Origin: Pseudomonadota bacterium
GTDB taxonomy: Bacteria; Myxococcota_A; Polyangia; Polyangiales; Polyangiaceae
Length of the DNA stretch: 64,000 nucleotides
Assembly: GCA_023398955.1 (NCBI GenBank)
Contig: JAEWRL010000026.1
Location: 30,517 to 94,516, forward strand
Direction of reading: 5' to 3'
Shown: in pieces, positions 33,468 to 41,665 of the stretch
Numbering within the stretch: position 1 is the first letter of the stretch
How the letters are laid out: every line of letters begins with the position of its first letter
Notes under the pieces: model-generated
Seen by the model: the letters and a program-made list of their open reading frames with translations, nothing else
What the model was told of the DNA's origin: nothing
Databases searched by the model: none
Program-made: the position numbers and the translations under genes

Positions 33468-34438
33468 ACCTCCACGAGGCGTAAGGACTTCCAGTCCGGG
33501 TTGCCGATGCCGCGCTCTCGGCCGAGAGCCAGATACCGGACGTTCTCCGGCTTCTCACCGATGAGGGTCGAACCATAGGCGTCGGCCGCGACTTCATCGA
33601 CGCTCGCAATCACTTGGTGCATGTCCATCGCATCATCGATGTTCCCCCCTTGTGGACCGTTCCTCAAGAGCACCCGCGTTGCATCGAGTACGGTCAGCGT
33701 TGGCCGCATGAACGTCGCGAGGTCGGCGATGGATACGTCGATGTTCTGATGGAGGCGGTTACGGCGGCCTCCCAGCAGACCATACCAATTCTTCATGGCG
33801 CCCGTGTATTTCGACAGGTTATGGTGCTTGGCGATGGGGACGTTGATCACCTTGTCGGCATTCACCAGCGGGGTGTAGACCGGCCATAGGTCGAGCACAT
33901 CGCCGCGCAGGCGAAGCTCGCGAAAGCGATGCGCTGCTGGAAGCACGACCGTGGCTCCGACCGCATGTGTGGCTCGCCAGATCCCTGACCGCTGAAAGCA
34001 GCGGTTCGCTTCGTTGCAGGAAGCGTCGGTCACGATGACCTGCTTGGCTCCTGCATCAAAGGCCAGCTTGACGACCTCGGCGACGACCTGGGGATTCGTG
34101 TTCGCCGCCTGCACGGGCATGCGATCCCAACCGATGTTCGGCTTCACGGCGACGATGTCACCACGACTGACGAACCGCTTCATGCCCCCGAGAGCATCTA
34201 TAGCGCGTCGCGTGAGCGTCGCTGGATCGGTCGAGCTCTTGGCGATGGCCATCTCGGGAGCCGCGCCGCCGCGCTCCACCGTGAAGTTCCGGACCTGACG
34301 CTCGCGCTCGCTCGCCAGGACGCCATAGCCGCCCTCGTCCCAGCGCCAATAGGCGACGGCTCCCGATCCGAGCATGAGGCCGCCCGCCGCCGAAAGCCGT
34401 TTCAGCGCCTCGCGACGTGTCCAGCGCGAATCCGTCAT
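33464..34438 (-). CDS. Exported DUF362 domain protein
   Basis: 324 residues. The N-terminus has a twin-arginine signal ('TRREALKRLSAAGGLMLGS'), pointing to Tat export of a folded, probably cofactor-bearing protein. The body matches DUF362: 'GDIVAVKPNIGWDRMP', 'VTDASCNEANRCFQRSGI', 'VINVPIAKHHNLSKYTGAMK' and 'VLDATRVLLRNGPQGG'. DUF362 proteins often accompany 4Fe-4S ferredoxins and are thought to be redox or metallocluster related. Here it precedes and overlaps the polyferredoxin gene, which supports a shared complex. It is the first gene of the pair; 34439-34689 is the divergent promoter region shared with prfA. Confidence 0.85.
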   Translation of the reverse strand: MTDSRWTRREALKRLSAAGGLMLGSGAVAYWRWDEGGYGVLASERERQVRNFTVERGGAAPEMAIAKSSTDPATLTRRAIDALGGMKRFVSRGDIVAVKPNIGWDRMPVQAANTNPQVVAEVVKLAFDAGAKQVIVTDASCNEANRCFQRSGIWRATHAVGATVVLPAAHRFRELRLRGDVLDLWPVYTPLVNADKVINVPIAKHHNLSKYTGAMKNWYGLLGGRRNRLHQNIDVSIADLATFMRPTLTVLDATRVLLRNGPQGGNIDDAMDMHQVIASVDEVAADAYGSTLIGEKPENVRYLALGRERGIGNPDWKSLRLVEV

Positions 34439-34689
34439 GGGCCAAGTCTGGAATCGATATTACGTAACGTCAATTTGGGTCAGTCGTTCGTCTGGGATGC
34501 TGCGCCGAAGCATGGACGGGCGTGCCCACGGTGTCCAGAAGCGCAGCCGGAATCGCTATGTCGAGCACTCGAGGGGGGGCCGGCACCCGGGCCTTGTGCC
34601 TGTTGCCTTAGTAAACGGTGCCGCCACCAGTATACTCAGCCCCGGTGCCCACTTGGCACTTGGCCGCTGCTGGCAAGGCGTTTGATCAA
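34439..34689. promoter_or_regulatory. Divergent intergenic region between the DUF362/polyferredoxin pair and prfA
   Basis: About 250 nt separate two divergent transcription units, so promoters for both must lie here or nearby. The stretch 'gatattacgtaacgtcaatt' near 34455-34474 is much richer in A/T than its surroundings and contains the palindromic core TTACGTAA, a candidate operator or promoter element. No consensus -35/-10 pair is obvious. Confidence 0.4.
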
Positions 34690-35754
34690 ATGATTCCACG
34701 GGACAAGCTGGAAGCGCTCGCGCGGCGCAACGACGAGATTGGCGATTTGATGTGCGATCCTGCCATCCTCGGCGACCCTGCTCAGCTGAACAAGCTGAAC
34801 AAGGAGCGTAACCAGCTGACAGGCGTGGTGGAGGCGTTCGACGAATGGAAGGACATCCAGCGGCGCATCGTGGAGGATCGCGAGATGCTGGCGGATCCGG
34901 AGCTGGGCGCGCTTGCACGTGAGGAGCTGCCCGCCCTCGAGGAGGAGCTGGCTTCCCTGGAACAGCGCCTACAGGTTCTCCTTCTGCCTCGTGACCCCAA
35001 TGACGACAAGAACACGTTGCTGGAGATCCGGGCTGGTACGGGAGGGGAGGAGGCTGCTCTGTTCGCCGCCGACCTATTCCGCATGTACGGCCGATACGCC
35101 GAGCGCAGGCGCTGGCGAGTGGAGATAATGAGCTCGAGTCATGCCTCGGCCGGTGGGCTCAAGGAGATCGTCGCTCTGGTGACAGGGGACAGAGTGTACT
35201 CGACCTTGAAGTTTGAGAGTGGGGTGCACCGCGTGCAGCGGGTGCCGCAGACGGAGGCGCAAGGGCGCATCCACACGTCGACGGCGACGGTGGCGGTCCT
35301 CCCGGAAGCCGAGGATGTGGACGTGCAGCTGGATGAGAAGGAGCTGCGTTTCGACATTGCCGCGGCAGGGGGCCCGGGCGGTCAGGGCGTGAACACCACG
35401 AACAGTGCGGTGCAGGTGACACACCTCCCTACTGGCATGATTGTGAAGTGCCAGGACGAGCGCAGCCAACTCAAAAACAAAGCGCGGGCTCTGAAGATCC
35501 TGAGGTCGCGGCTGCTCGATCTGGAGATCCAGAAGCAAGCCGATTCCATCCGCGATGAGCGCAGGGGCATGGTGAAGGCAGGCGACCGCTCTGAGAAGAT
35601 CCGTACCTACAACTTCCCCCAGAACCGCCTCTCGGACCATCGCATCGGACTCACGCTATACAAGTTGGATCGCGTGATTGATGGCGAGCTCGATGAGCTT
35701 CTGGAAGCCGTCGCAGGGTGGCACCAGGCAGAGCGCCTGCGGCATTCCGACTGA
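34690..35754 (+). CDS. prfA: Peptide chain release factor 1
   Basis: 354 residues, the usual RF1 length. It carries the peptidyl-tRNA hydrolysis motif GGQ in 'AAAGGPGGQGVNTTNSAV', the codon-recognition tripeptide region 'VQRVPQTEAQGRIHTSTAT' (PQT, in the RF1 P-x-T position), and the conserved 'CQDERSQLKNKARALKILR'. It releases nascent chains at UAA and UAG. The longest frame begins at 34618, but ATG 34690 ('MIPRDKLEALARRNDEI') matches family N-termini. It is not followed by prmC, the common partner that methylates GGQ; the next gene is a small hypothetical. Confidence 0.96.
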   Translation: MIPRDKLEALARRNDEIGDLMCDPAILGDPAQLNKLNKERNQLTGVVEAFDEWKDIQRRIVEDREMLADPELGALAREELPALEEELASLEQRLQVLLLPRDPNDDKNTLLEIRAGTGGEEAALFAADLFRMYGRYAERRRWRVEIMSSSHASAGGLKEIVALVTGDRVYSTLKFESGVHRVQRVPQTEAQGRIHTSTATVAVLPEAEDVDVQLDEKELRFDIAAAGGPGGQGVNTTNSAVQVTHLPTGMIVKCQDERSQLKNKARALKILRSRLLDLEIQKQADSIRDERRGMVKAGDRSEKIRTYNFPQNRLSDHRIGLTLYKLDRVIDGELDELLEAVAGWHQAERLRHSD

Positions 35755-35823
35755 TCCAGCAACGATGGCTGCGGAGCGTCCCCTCGTGACAGTTTGTGAT
35801 TCCAGCGCAAAAGGAGCGGAGGC

Positions 35824-36288
35824 ATGACAGAGGCTTCCATCGACCTCGACGGTCTCTTTTGTGCGTTGGTGCTAGCTCCCCGCGCCTACGCAAGGAATCG
35901 CTTTTTCAAGTTGTTCGAGGACCAGCGGGCGCGGAAGGTGCGGCGTAGGGCTGCCCGTGTGCGCGGGATCATCCGGCAGCTGACGGCCACCGGTGAGCAG
36001 CGGCCGGAACTCCTGGGCGAGCAGCTCCTCGACGATGGCCGCTGGTTGGTGAGATATCGCATCGCCGGCCTCGATTTCACGAGAACGGTGGCCCTGTCGG
36101 CTCTCGAGGCTGCCGTCCTGCGCTACGCATTGCATCGCGCTGGCGCCAGTGCCCTCGAAGCTGCGGATCGAGCGCTGGTGCACAGGGCACTCTCAGGGTT
36201 GGCTCCCGAGCTGATCGGCGTCGCCGAGGGGCTCGAAGAGGCCCATCCGTCGCGGCGCTCCCCTGCGGACCCTCCCGGGCTTGGCTGA
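35824..36288 (+). CDS. Hypothetical protein
   Basis: 154 residues, not recognised. It is predicted soluble, mixed alpha/beta, with a basic helix at residues 25-48 ('RFFKLFEDQRARKVRRRAAR') and an Ala-rich helical second half ('LSALEAAVLRYALHRAGAS'). GGAGG at 35817-35821 just before ATG 35824 supports translation. It lies 69 nt after prfA on the same strand. No signal peptide or catalytic motif is visible. Confidence 0.65.
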   Translation: MTEASIDLDGLFCALVLAPRAYARNRFFKLFEDQRARKVRRRAARVRGIIRQLTATGEQRPELLGEQLLDDGRWLVRYRIAGLDFTRTVALSALEAAVLRYALHRAGASALEAADRALVHRALSGLAPELIGVAEGLEEAHPSRRSPADPPGLG

Positions 36289-36317
36289 CGGCCCGCTCCA
36301 GCCGTATAAAGGGACCC

Positions 36318-36704
36318 GTGCAGAACACGACCGCACCCGCCCGCGCGCGGCTGACTACCGCGATTGCCTTATCCATCATTGGCGCCCTCGTTGCTGGTTG
36401 TGGCAGCGGTCACCGCGGCGAGGCGAGATCTGCCGGTGCCGATAAGCCTTCGGACGAGACCTCTGTCGAACGGGGCACCGTCGAGGTCGATGTCCCACCC
36501 GAGTGCGAGGATGGTACCTGCTTTCGCTGTGGCGACGCCGTCTGCCTCAAGGGAATGATCTGTTACGTGTCTGGCAAGCGCGGCCCGAGTTGCATTGCTC
36601 TTGCGGAGTGCGGGCAGGCATCGTGCGACTGTGCGCTCCGTACCTTCGGAAGAGCCTGTCAATGCACCGGTGCGACTACCGGCCCCACGGTGAGCTGTGA
36701 CTGA
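36318..36704 (+). CDS. Small Cys-rich lipoprotein
   Basis: 128 residues from GTG 36318. A basic N-terminus and hydrophobic run end in a good lipobox ('IGALVAGCGSG'), followed by a polar linker and a compact Cys-rich domain: 'CEDGTCFRCGDAVCLKGMIC' and 'CGQASCDCALRTFGRACQC', about a dozen cysteines in 70 residues. It resembles small disulfide-rich surface domains; the function is unknown. AAAGGG precedes the start by about 4 nt. It is 29 nt downstream of the hypothetical gene and convergent with the methyltransferase gene. Confidence 0.7.
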   Translation: MQNTTAPARARLTTAIALSIIGALVAGCGSGHRGEARSAGADKPSDETSVERGTVEVDVPPECEDGTCFRCGDAVCLKGMICYVSGKRGPSCIALAECGQASCDCALRTFGRACQCTGATTGPTVSCD

Positions 36705-36841
36705 ACAGATCGAGTCCGTCTGAGCAAGGCTCGTGCTGCTGCCTATCATCGATGAGACCAGCCAATTGATCGCCATCCTGAGTGCCCTGGGCTCGGGAAA
36801 TGGGCTACGCGCACAGCGCGGCCGCACCCGGGGCAGCAGTA

Positions 36842-39070
36842 CTAGGGACGCTGAGCGAGTACGATGATGCGGGGAGAGTAAGGGCCGAAGAACGCCCCGG
36901 GTGTCGTCGGATGACCGCTGGCCTGGCACACGCGGAACCCAACGTCGTGCAAGAGCTTCCCGAGTTCGTGGAGTGAGTACAATCGTACCGAGTACACGCA
37001 CTCGCGAGTCCGGCCGTCATCCAGGATGAGCGAGCGCTTGATGCGGATTCGGCTGGTGATGTAGTCGACGGAGGGATCGTCCATGCACACACAGGAATCG
37101 CCGTCAAACCACTCCTGGCACGGCTCGTGCGCAGCGACGTAGTCGCGATTGATGACGTCGAGCAAGAACATCCCTCCAGGCCGGAGTGCACGGAAGATGC
37201 GTTGCGCGATGCCGATGTTCTTCTCCTCCTCGAAGTAGCCAAACGTCGTATTCCAACAGATGACCCCGTCGAATGTCTCTTCGAACGCCATTTCGCGCAT
37301 ATCCCCCTGCAGGAAATTGATGCGCTGTCCGCGTTCCTGGGCCAGCTCTCCAGCGAGAGCCAGTTGGAACACGGAGAGATCGAATCCGACCACGCCGTAG
37401 CCCCGCGTTGCGAGCTCAACGCTGTGATGGCCGCTGCCGCAGCCGAGGTCGAGGATCACTCCGTCTCTCTTCAGGCCCAGCGCGTTCTCGATGAAGTCGA
37501 CGTCTTTCGAGACCTCGAGGGCCGTGGGTGGGTTGAGGGCGCGAGCGAAGTCCTCGGAGAAAAGGTCTTCCCACCAGGGATTGCGCAGCCGCTTCCGTGA
37601 TGCATCCCCGACCGCTGGCCCTTGGCGCTTCGGGGGACGGGGGGGCGCTCCCCGCGGTTTGCTCGCGCCGTTCCCGGTCTCCTCGGTGTCGGGTAGAGCT
37701 GCTGCCTCCGCCTCTGAATCACCTGGGATTCTGCTCACCTCTGGGCCAGCTTCCGCCTCGGTGGCATCACCGGGCGAAGCGGGAGGGGTCGGTAGGGAGC
37801 GCCGGGGTGGACTTGGCAGCGAACGCTTTGGAGGGGGCGCGCGGAGCGCGGGGGCATCGTCGCTATCCGGCAGGAGATCGAGGACCAGCTCCTCGTCGGC
37901 GTGACCCGCTTCCACGAGACTGCTGCGGGGCAGCGCATCCGTGTCGGACCGTGCCGGTTCGATCATGTCTTGCAGTGCGGAGGCGACCGAAGCCGCAGGA
38001 GGACCTGCAGAGACTCGGGGCGGGGAGGAAGGTCTCTCCAAGCTCGCATCTCCGCCAGCACCGGGTGCGGACTCCGTCTCCGATTCGAGTGGGGGCGGGA
38101 GGGGAGGTGGACGATCGGCGGGACGCGACACCGCCGTGTCCCCCTCCGCTTCCGCTGCAATCGGAGCAACTGGCGGAAGCATTACTTCCGCAGCCTCGAG
38201 ATCGGCAGTCAGAGTGGATGGCCGCTCCGACATAGTCCTGGGCTTGGGTGGGGCCGACCCAAGCAGCCCTCCGGGCTTGGGAGCGGATGGCTCCGGGTCA
38301 AGGGCAGGGTCAGGCGGGGGGCTCGACCTTCGTGCTGGCGCGAGCGAAGTCGCTGGCCCGTGCGGAGGCGAGGAGGACTTGGGCTTGGGCGGCGCGCCAG
38401 AGAGCATGCGCGTCCTCGTACTTGGGCGCGTCGACTCCCGGGGCACTGGCGTGTTCAGGGGCGGTTTTTCCTCTGCGGGGCTGGGAAGGCTTCCTTCCGG
38501 AGGAGCAGGGTCGCTGCGTCTGCGTGCGAGTGTGTTCCCGCTCGGCGCGACGGCCACCCCCGAGCGAGGGACGTACCAGGGAGCGGTGTGGGCCTCCTTG
38601 TCCTCTTCGGTCGCGTCGCGGCTGTCTCCGACGGCGATGATACGCATCGCCATGATCACCGAGCTCCTGTTGTCCCCCTTTGCGGTATCTCGCGGTGGAG
38701 ATGATGCGTCGGGTGAACCCGATGCAGCGGGCGGTGAAGAAGAAAGCCGCGGTTTGGGTGGAGGTGCTAGCTGCCGGGCTTCAGCCACGTCGCGGGGTAC
38801 GGTGCTAGCGCGAGGCGCCACCGAGACGGCAGGGCCGTCGAAGGTCCAGGAGAGATCGTGCGAAGCCTCCTCGCCTTCTTCGCCGGCACCCTGCCCCGGT
38901 TGGAGGTAGTCGCTGCCATCCGGCAAGGTGTCCCGGACGTCGTGGCCTGCGCCCTGTTGCCGGGCCAGAAGAGCCGAGGAGGCTTCTGCCGGAATGGCCG
39001 ACGCCGGCCCGCTCGGGGCAGGCCCTCGCGGAATCGATGACTCGCGTGCTCGATCGTGCTCTTCGCTCAT
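36842..39070 (-). CDS. Methyltransferase with a long disordered N-terminal region
   Basis: 742 residues in two very different parts. Residues 1 to about 490 are Pro/Ser/Ala/Glu-rich with no fold-like pattern, probably disordered. The last 240 residues are a class I SAM-dependent methyltransferase: 'GVILDLGCGSGHHSVELA' (motif I), 'GYGVVGFDLS', 'NFLQGDMREMAFEETFDGV' and 'ALRPGGMFLLDVIN'. The fold is closest to small-molecule methyltransferases of the Methyltransf_25 type; the substrate is unknown. ATG 39070 overlaps the TGA of psd (ATGA), so translation is coupled. The tail might place the enzyme in a complex or at the membrane; no membrane segment is visible. Confidence 0.75.
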   Translation of the reverse strand: MSEEHDRARESSIPRGPAPSGPASAIPAEASSALLARQQGAGHDVRDTLPDGSDYLQPGQGAGEEGEEASHDLSWTFDGPAVSVAPRASTVPRDVAEARQLAPPPKPRLSSSPPAASGSPDASSPPRDTAKGDNRSSVIMAMRIIAVGDSRDATEEDKEAHTAPWYVPRSGVAVAPSGNTLARRRSDPAPPEGSLPSPAEEKPPLNTPVPRESTRPSTRTRMLSGAPPKPKSSSPPHGPATSLAPARRSSPPPDPALDPEPSAPKPGGLLGSAPPKPRTMSERPSTLTADLEAAEVMLPPVAPIAAEAEGDTAVSRPADRPPPLPPPLESETESAPGAGGDASLERPSSPPRVSAGPPAASVASALQDMIEPARSDTDALPRSSLVEAGHADEELVLDLLPDSDDAPALRAPPPKRSLPSPPRRSLPTPPASPGDATEAEAGPEVSRIPGDSEAEAAALPDTEETGNGASKPRGAPPRPPKRQGPAVGDASRKRLRNPWWEDLFSEDFARALNPPTALEVSKDVDFIENALGLKRDGVILDLGCGSGHHSVELATRGYGVVGFDLSVFQLALAGELAQERGQRINFLQGDMREMAFEETFDGVICWNTTFGYFEEEKNIGIAQRIFRALRPGGMFLLDVINRDYVAAHEPCQEWFDGDSCVCMDDPSVDYITSRIRIKRSLILDDGRTRECVYSVRLYSLHELGKLLHDVGFRVCQASGHPTTPGAFFGPYSPRIIVLAQRP

Positions 39071-39891
39071 GGGGCTTTCAGCAGCGACTGACCGTAGCGG
39101 ACGGGGCCCTCGGGATAGCTAATCGTGGTCGGAGGCTCGAGCAGCACCACCACGGTAGAGCCCAAATGGAAGATGCCAATCTCGTCGCCCCGCTCGATGG
39201 TGACGGCCGGCTCGACCTCGTGGACGCCAGGTGGGACCACCGGGTTCGGAAGGGCCGTGACGGTGATGCGGCCAACGATGACCGCTCCAACCATCACAAC
39301 CGTGACGCGGCCCATCATTTCGGTCTCGATGACCAAGGCGATGCGGTGATTTCTTACGAACAACCGAGGGAAGTAGCGTTCGCCAATGGCATTGACGGGC
39401 AGGCAGTCGCCCGGCATGCAGCGCACCTGCATGAGTCTGCCGTCGACGGGAGCATGGACGCGATGATAGTCGCTCGGCGAGAGGTAGATAACGGCATAGC
39501 AGCCGCCCGCATAACGAGATGCCTCGCGCTGTTCTCCGACGAGCTCCCCCACCTCGTAGTGGTTACCCTTCACGAAGAGCCGCGCGCCAGCGTCGATCGG
39601 ACCTGTCGCCGAGAGTAGACCATCGGCGGGGCTGACGAGTCGGTCCTCCGAGATGGGACGCGCGCCAGCGCGTAGGGTACGCGTGAAGAAGCCGTCGAAG
39701 CTCGGGTAGGGGCCCTCCCGCTCCGCGACTTCGCTCATGTCGACCTGGAAGGCGCGGCAGTACGTCCCCTCCACAAGGCGCGATACTGCCCTGGGTAACT
39801 TTCTTTCACAGAGATTGCCGACCACCCGACTGATGCGAGTGCGTGGGAGCACTTTCATCAACTGGGCTGCGGCGAAGATTCCCACACTCAC
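39067..39891 (-). CDS. psd: Phosphatidylserine decarboxylase proenzyme
   Basis: About 274 residues. The self-cleavage site 'FHLGSTVVVLLEP' (LGST at 243-246) gives the pyruvoyl-Ser prosthetic group. Other family blocks are 'PYPSFDGFFTRTLRAGARP', 'VSPADG', 'YLSPSDYHRVHAP' and 'GDCLPVN'. The enzyme makes phosphatidylethanolamine from phosphatidylserine at the inner membrane. GTG 39891 is chosen because CGAGGA lies 7 nt upstream; the longer frame to 40101 overlaps the upstream gene and lacks family sequence. The gap to the peptidase gene is 61 nt and the stop overlaps the methyltransferase start by 4 nt. No pssA is seen nearby. Confidence 0.93.
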   Translation of the reverse strand: MSVGIFAAAQLMKVLPRTRISRVVGNLCERKLPRAVSRLVEGTYCRAFQVDMSEVAEREGPYPSFDGFFTRTLRAGARPISEDRLVSPADGLLSATGPIDAGARLFVKGNHYEVGELVGEQREASRYAGGCYAVIYLSPSDYHRVHAPVDGRLMQVRCMPGDCLPVNAIGERYFPRLFVRNHRIALVIETEMMGRVTVVMVGAVIVGRITVTALPNPVVPPGVHEVEPAVTIERGDEIGIFHLGSTVVVLLEPPTTISYPEGPVRYGQSLLKAP

Positions 39892-39952
39892 TGGCAGTCC
39901 TCGACCATTCACGACAATAGCGCTGCATCGTAGGCAGCTCCACCCTTTGGGG

Positions 39953-41665
39953 TCAATCGCCCGAGACGTATCCTGCCTCGTGGCACAGCGCCTCCCAGGC
40001 GTCCGGAGGCGGACCCCCCGAGGCGGGACCCGAGTTCGCGGCCGGATGCCATTCTTCTTCGTTGGTGCTGAGGAAAGAATGTCCGGCACTCTCCTCAGCA
40101 CCCGTTGGTGGGGCGGCCCCAGAGTCAGGGTCGATGCGCAGATTCATAGGTTCCATGCCTGGGAGGCTGCGGCACGCCGCCTCTGCAAGGTAAGGGTGTA
40201 ATCCTACAGCCCACTCGAAGTCGTTTGTCCGCCCCTCGTAGTCAGGGGTAAGAATGCCTCGCATCGCCAACCATCCGGCGTGGGGCCCTGCAAGGTCCGT
40301 GAGGCTTCCCAAGCGTTCACGTGCCAGGTCTTGTTGTTGGGTGAGCGCCAGGCTTCGAGCGAGCTTCCAGCGGATTCCAGGGTGCGCCGGGTGTTCGCTG
40401 TCGGCCTTCTCGAACTCCAAGGCCGCCGGGGCGAAGTGGCGACCTTCTGCGAGGAGGTCGCCGAGCCGTAACAGCGCGACTGCCCCGCGTTGTCCGCGAG
40501 AGCGTTTCCGTGAGGCCGCCGAATCTGGCGGCAGCGCGCCTCGTCTGCGGAGCTCTTCTTGCCAACGACGCATCCAGGTGTCGAGCCCGTAGCCCGTGAC
40601 GCTCACCATCGCACGGTCGAGCGCGTCAGTGCCAAGGCCTCGAAGATCCCGCAGAAGCAGCTCGAGGGCGGCTTTACCGTTGGTCTCCGTCCAGAAGCGA
40701 ACGAAGCTCTCTACCTCAGCGTACGCGATGGAGGCCTGCTCTGGGCTGGGAAGCATCGCAATGGACGGTCCAATACTGTCGATTCCCACGGAGTGACCTT
40801 CGGAGAGCGCTCGTGCCGCGACGTCATCCGCGTCCGGCTGACCGTCGAAAGGCCGAGCTTCTCGCCAGGCCGTCTCGTTGATCTTGGCAAGACCCTCCTG
40901 CAGCCACAGGGGCGCATGATCTCCGGTGGCCTGGGTCAACGCCAGGTGAACGATTTCGTGAGCCAGGGTGTCCTGCCACGGGTACCCGTGGGGAGCTGCG
41001 CGCGGCGACATCATCACCACCCTTCCCCAACGTGCCACCGCGACGGTTCCGGTCGTTTCCGCGGCTTGCAGCGGCAGGCCCGTAACGGCGGAGAGCGAGA
41101 AGTTGTCACGCACCAGGTCGACTCGCAGGGGGCGCGGTAGCTGCACGCCAAGCTGGCGCCTCATGGCGTCCCGAGATCTCGCCGCGACATCGACGATGAA
41201 AGGGACGAGGGCCTCGTCGCGGTCGTCCTGCAGTCGTACAGCGATGCCTCGCTCCCGATCTTCGATCTCGCGGGCATCACTCAGTGCTCCGGCACACGCT
41301 TCGGCGAGCTCGTACAGACGTGCGGCCTCATTCTTACCGGCGAAAGCCGGCGAAGAGAGGATCGTGCGCGCTGCGCTGCAGTCCCCACGATAGAGGGCCA
41401 ATCGCGCCCTCTCGAAGCGAACAGCGGGTCCCTCGTTGCGGATCGCGCCAAGGAGCTTGGCTGCTGCGTCGACCTCGAGTGCATCGATGGCGTCTGCGGC
41501 TGCCGCGAGCCGAGCGGCGTCCGATACAGGGAGGGCGAGCTCTGCTTCGACTCGGGACGCAGGAGCCAGCACTAGAGCAAACAGCAGGAGAGTGAGCCTC
41601 CGAATGCTCCGGAGGGTTGCGGGTAACCGCACCGACGACGCTCTTCGCCACCACGCTCGACTCAT
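39953..41665 (-). CDS. Exported MA-type (gluzincin) metallopeptidase with TPR-like helices
   Basis: 570 residues. It starts with a signal peptide ('LTLLLFALVLAPASRVEA'). Helical repeats around residues 45-135 resemble TPRs. A peptidase MA-like domain follows with the zinc motif 'DTLAHEIVHLALTQATG' (HEIVH, 236-240) and the downstream Glu in 'PLWLQEGLAK' (Glu257), the gluzincin arrangement. The C-terminal 200 residues return to TPR-like helices. It is predicted periplasmic. The start overlaps the stop of the DUF4175 gene (ATGA), and psd follows. It may act on envelope proteins; the substrate is unknown. Confidence 0.82.
   Translation of the reverse strand: MSRAWWRRASSVRLPATLRSIRRLTLLLFALVLAPASRVEAELALPVSDAARLAAAADAIDALEVDAAAKLLGAIRNEGPAVRFERARLALYRGDCSAARTILSSPAFAGKNEAARLYELAEACAGALSDAREIEDRERGIAVRLQDDRDEALVPFIVDVAARSRDAMRRQLGVQLPRPLRVDLVRDNFSLSAVTGLPLQAAETTGTVAVARWGRVVMMSPRAAPHGYPWQDTLAHEIVHLALTQATGDHAPLWLQEGLAKINETAWREARPFDGQPDADDVAARALSEGHSVGIDSIGPSIAMLPSPEQASIAYAEVESFVRFWTETNGKAALELLLRDLRGLGTDALDRAMVSVTGYGLDTWMRRWQEELRRRGALPPDSAASRKRSRGQRGAVALLRLGDLLAEGRHFAPAALEFEKADSEHPAHPGIRWKLARSLALTQQQDLARERLGSLTDLAGPHAGWLAMRGILTPDYEGRTNDFEWAVGLHPYLAEAACRSLPGMEPMNLRIDPDSGAAPPTGAEESAGHSFLSTNEEEWHPAANSGPASGGPPPDAWEALCHEAGYVSGD

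Noticed and set aside
37941..38909. Plus-strand 322-codon Ser/Gly-rich frame
   Set aside because: Antisense to the disordered Pro/Ser-rich arm of the methyltransferase.
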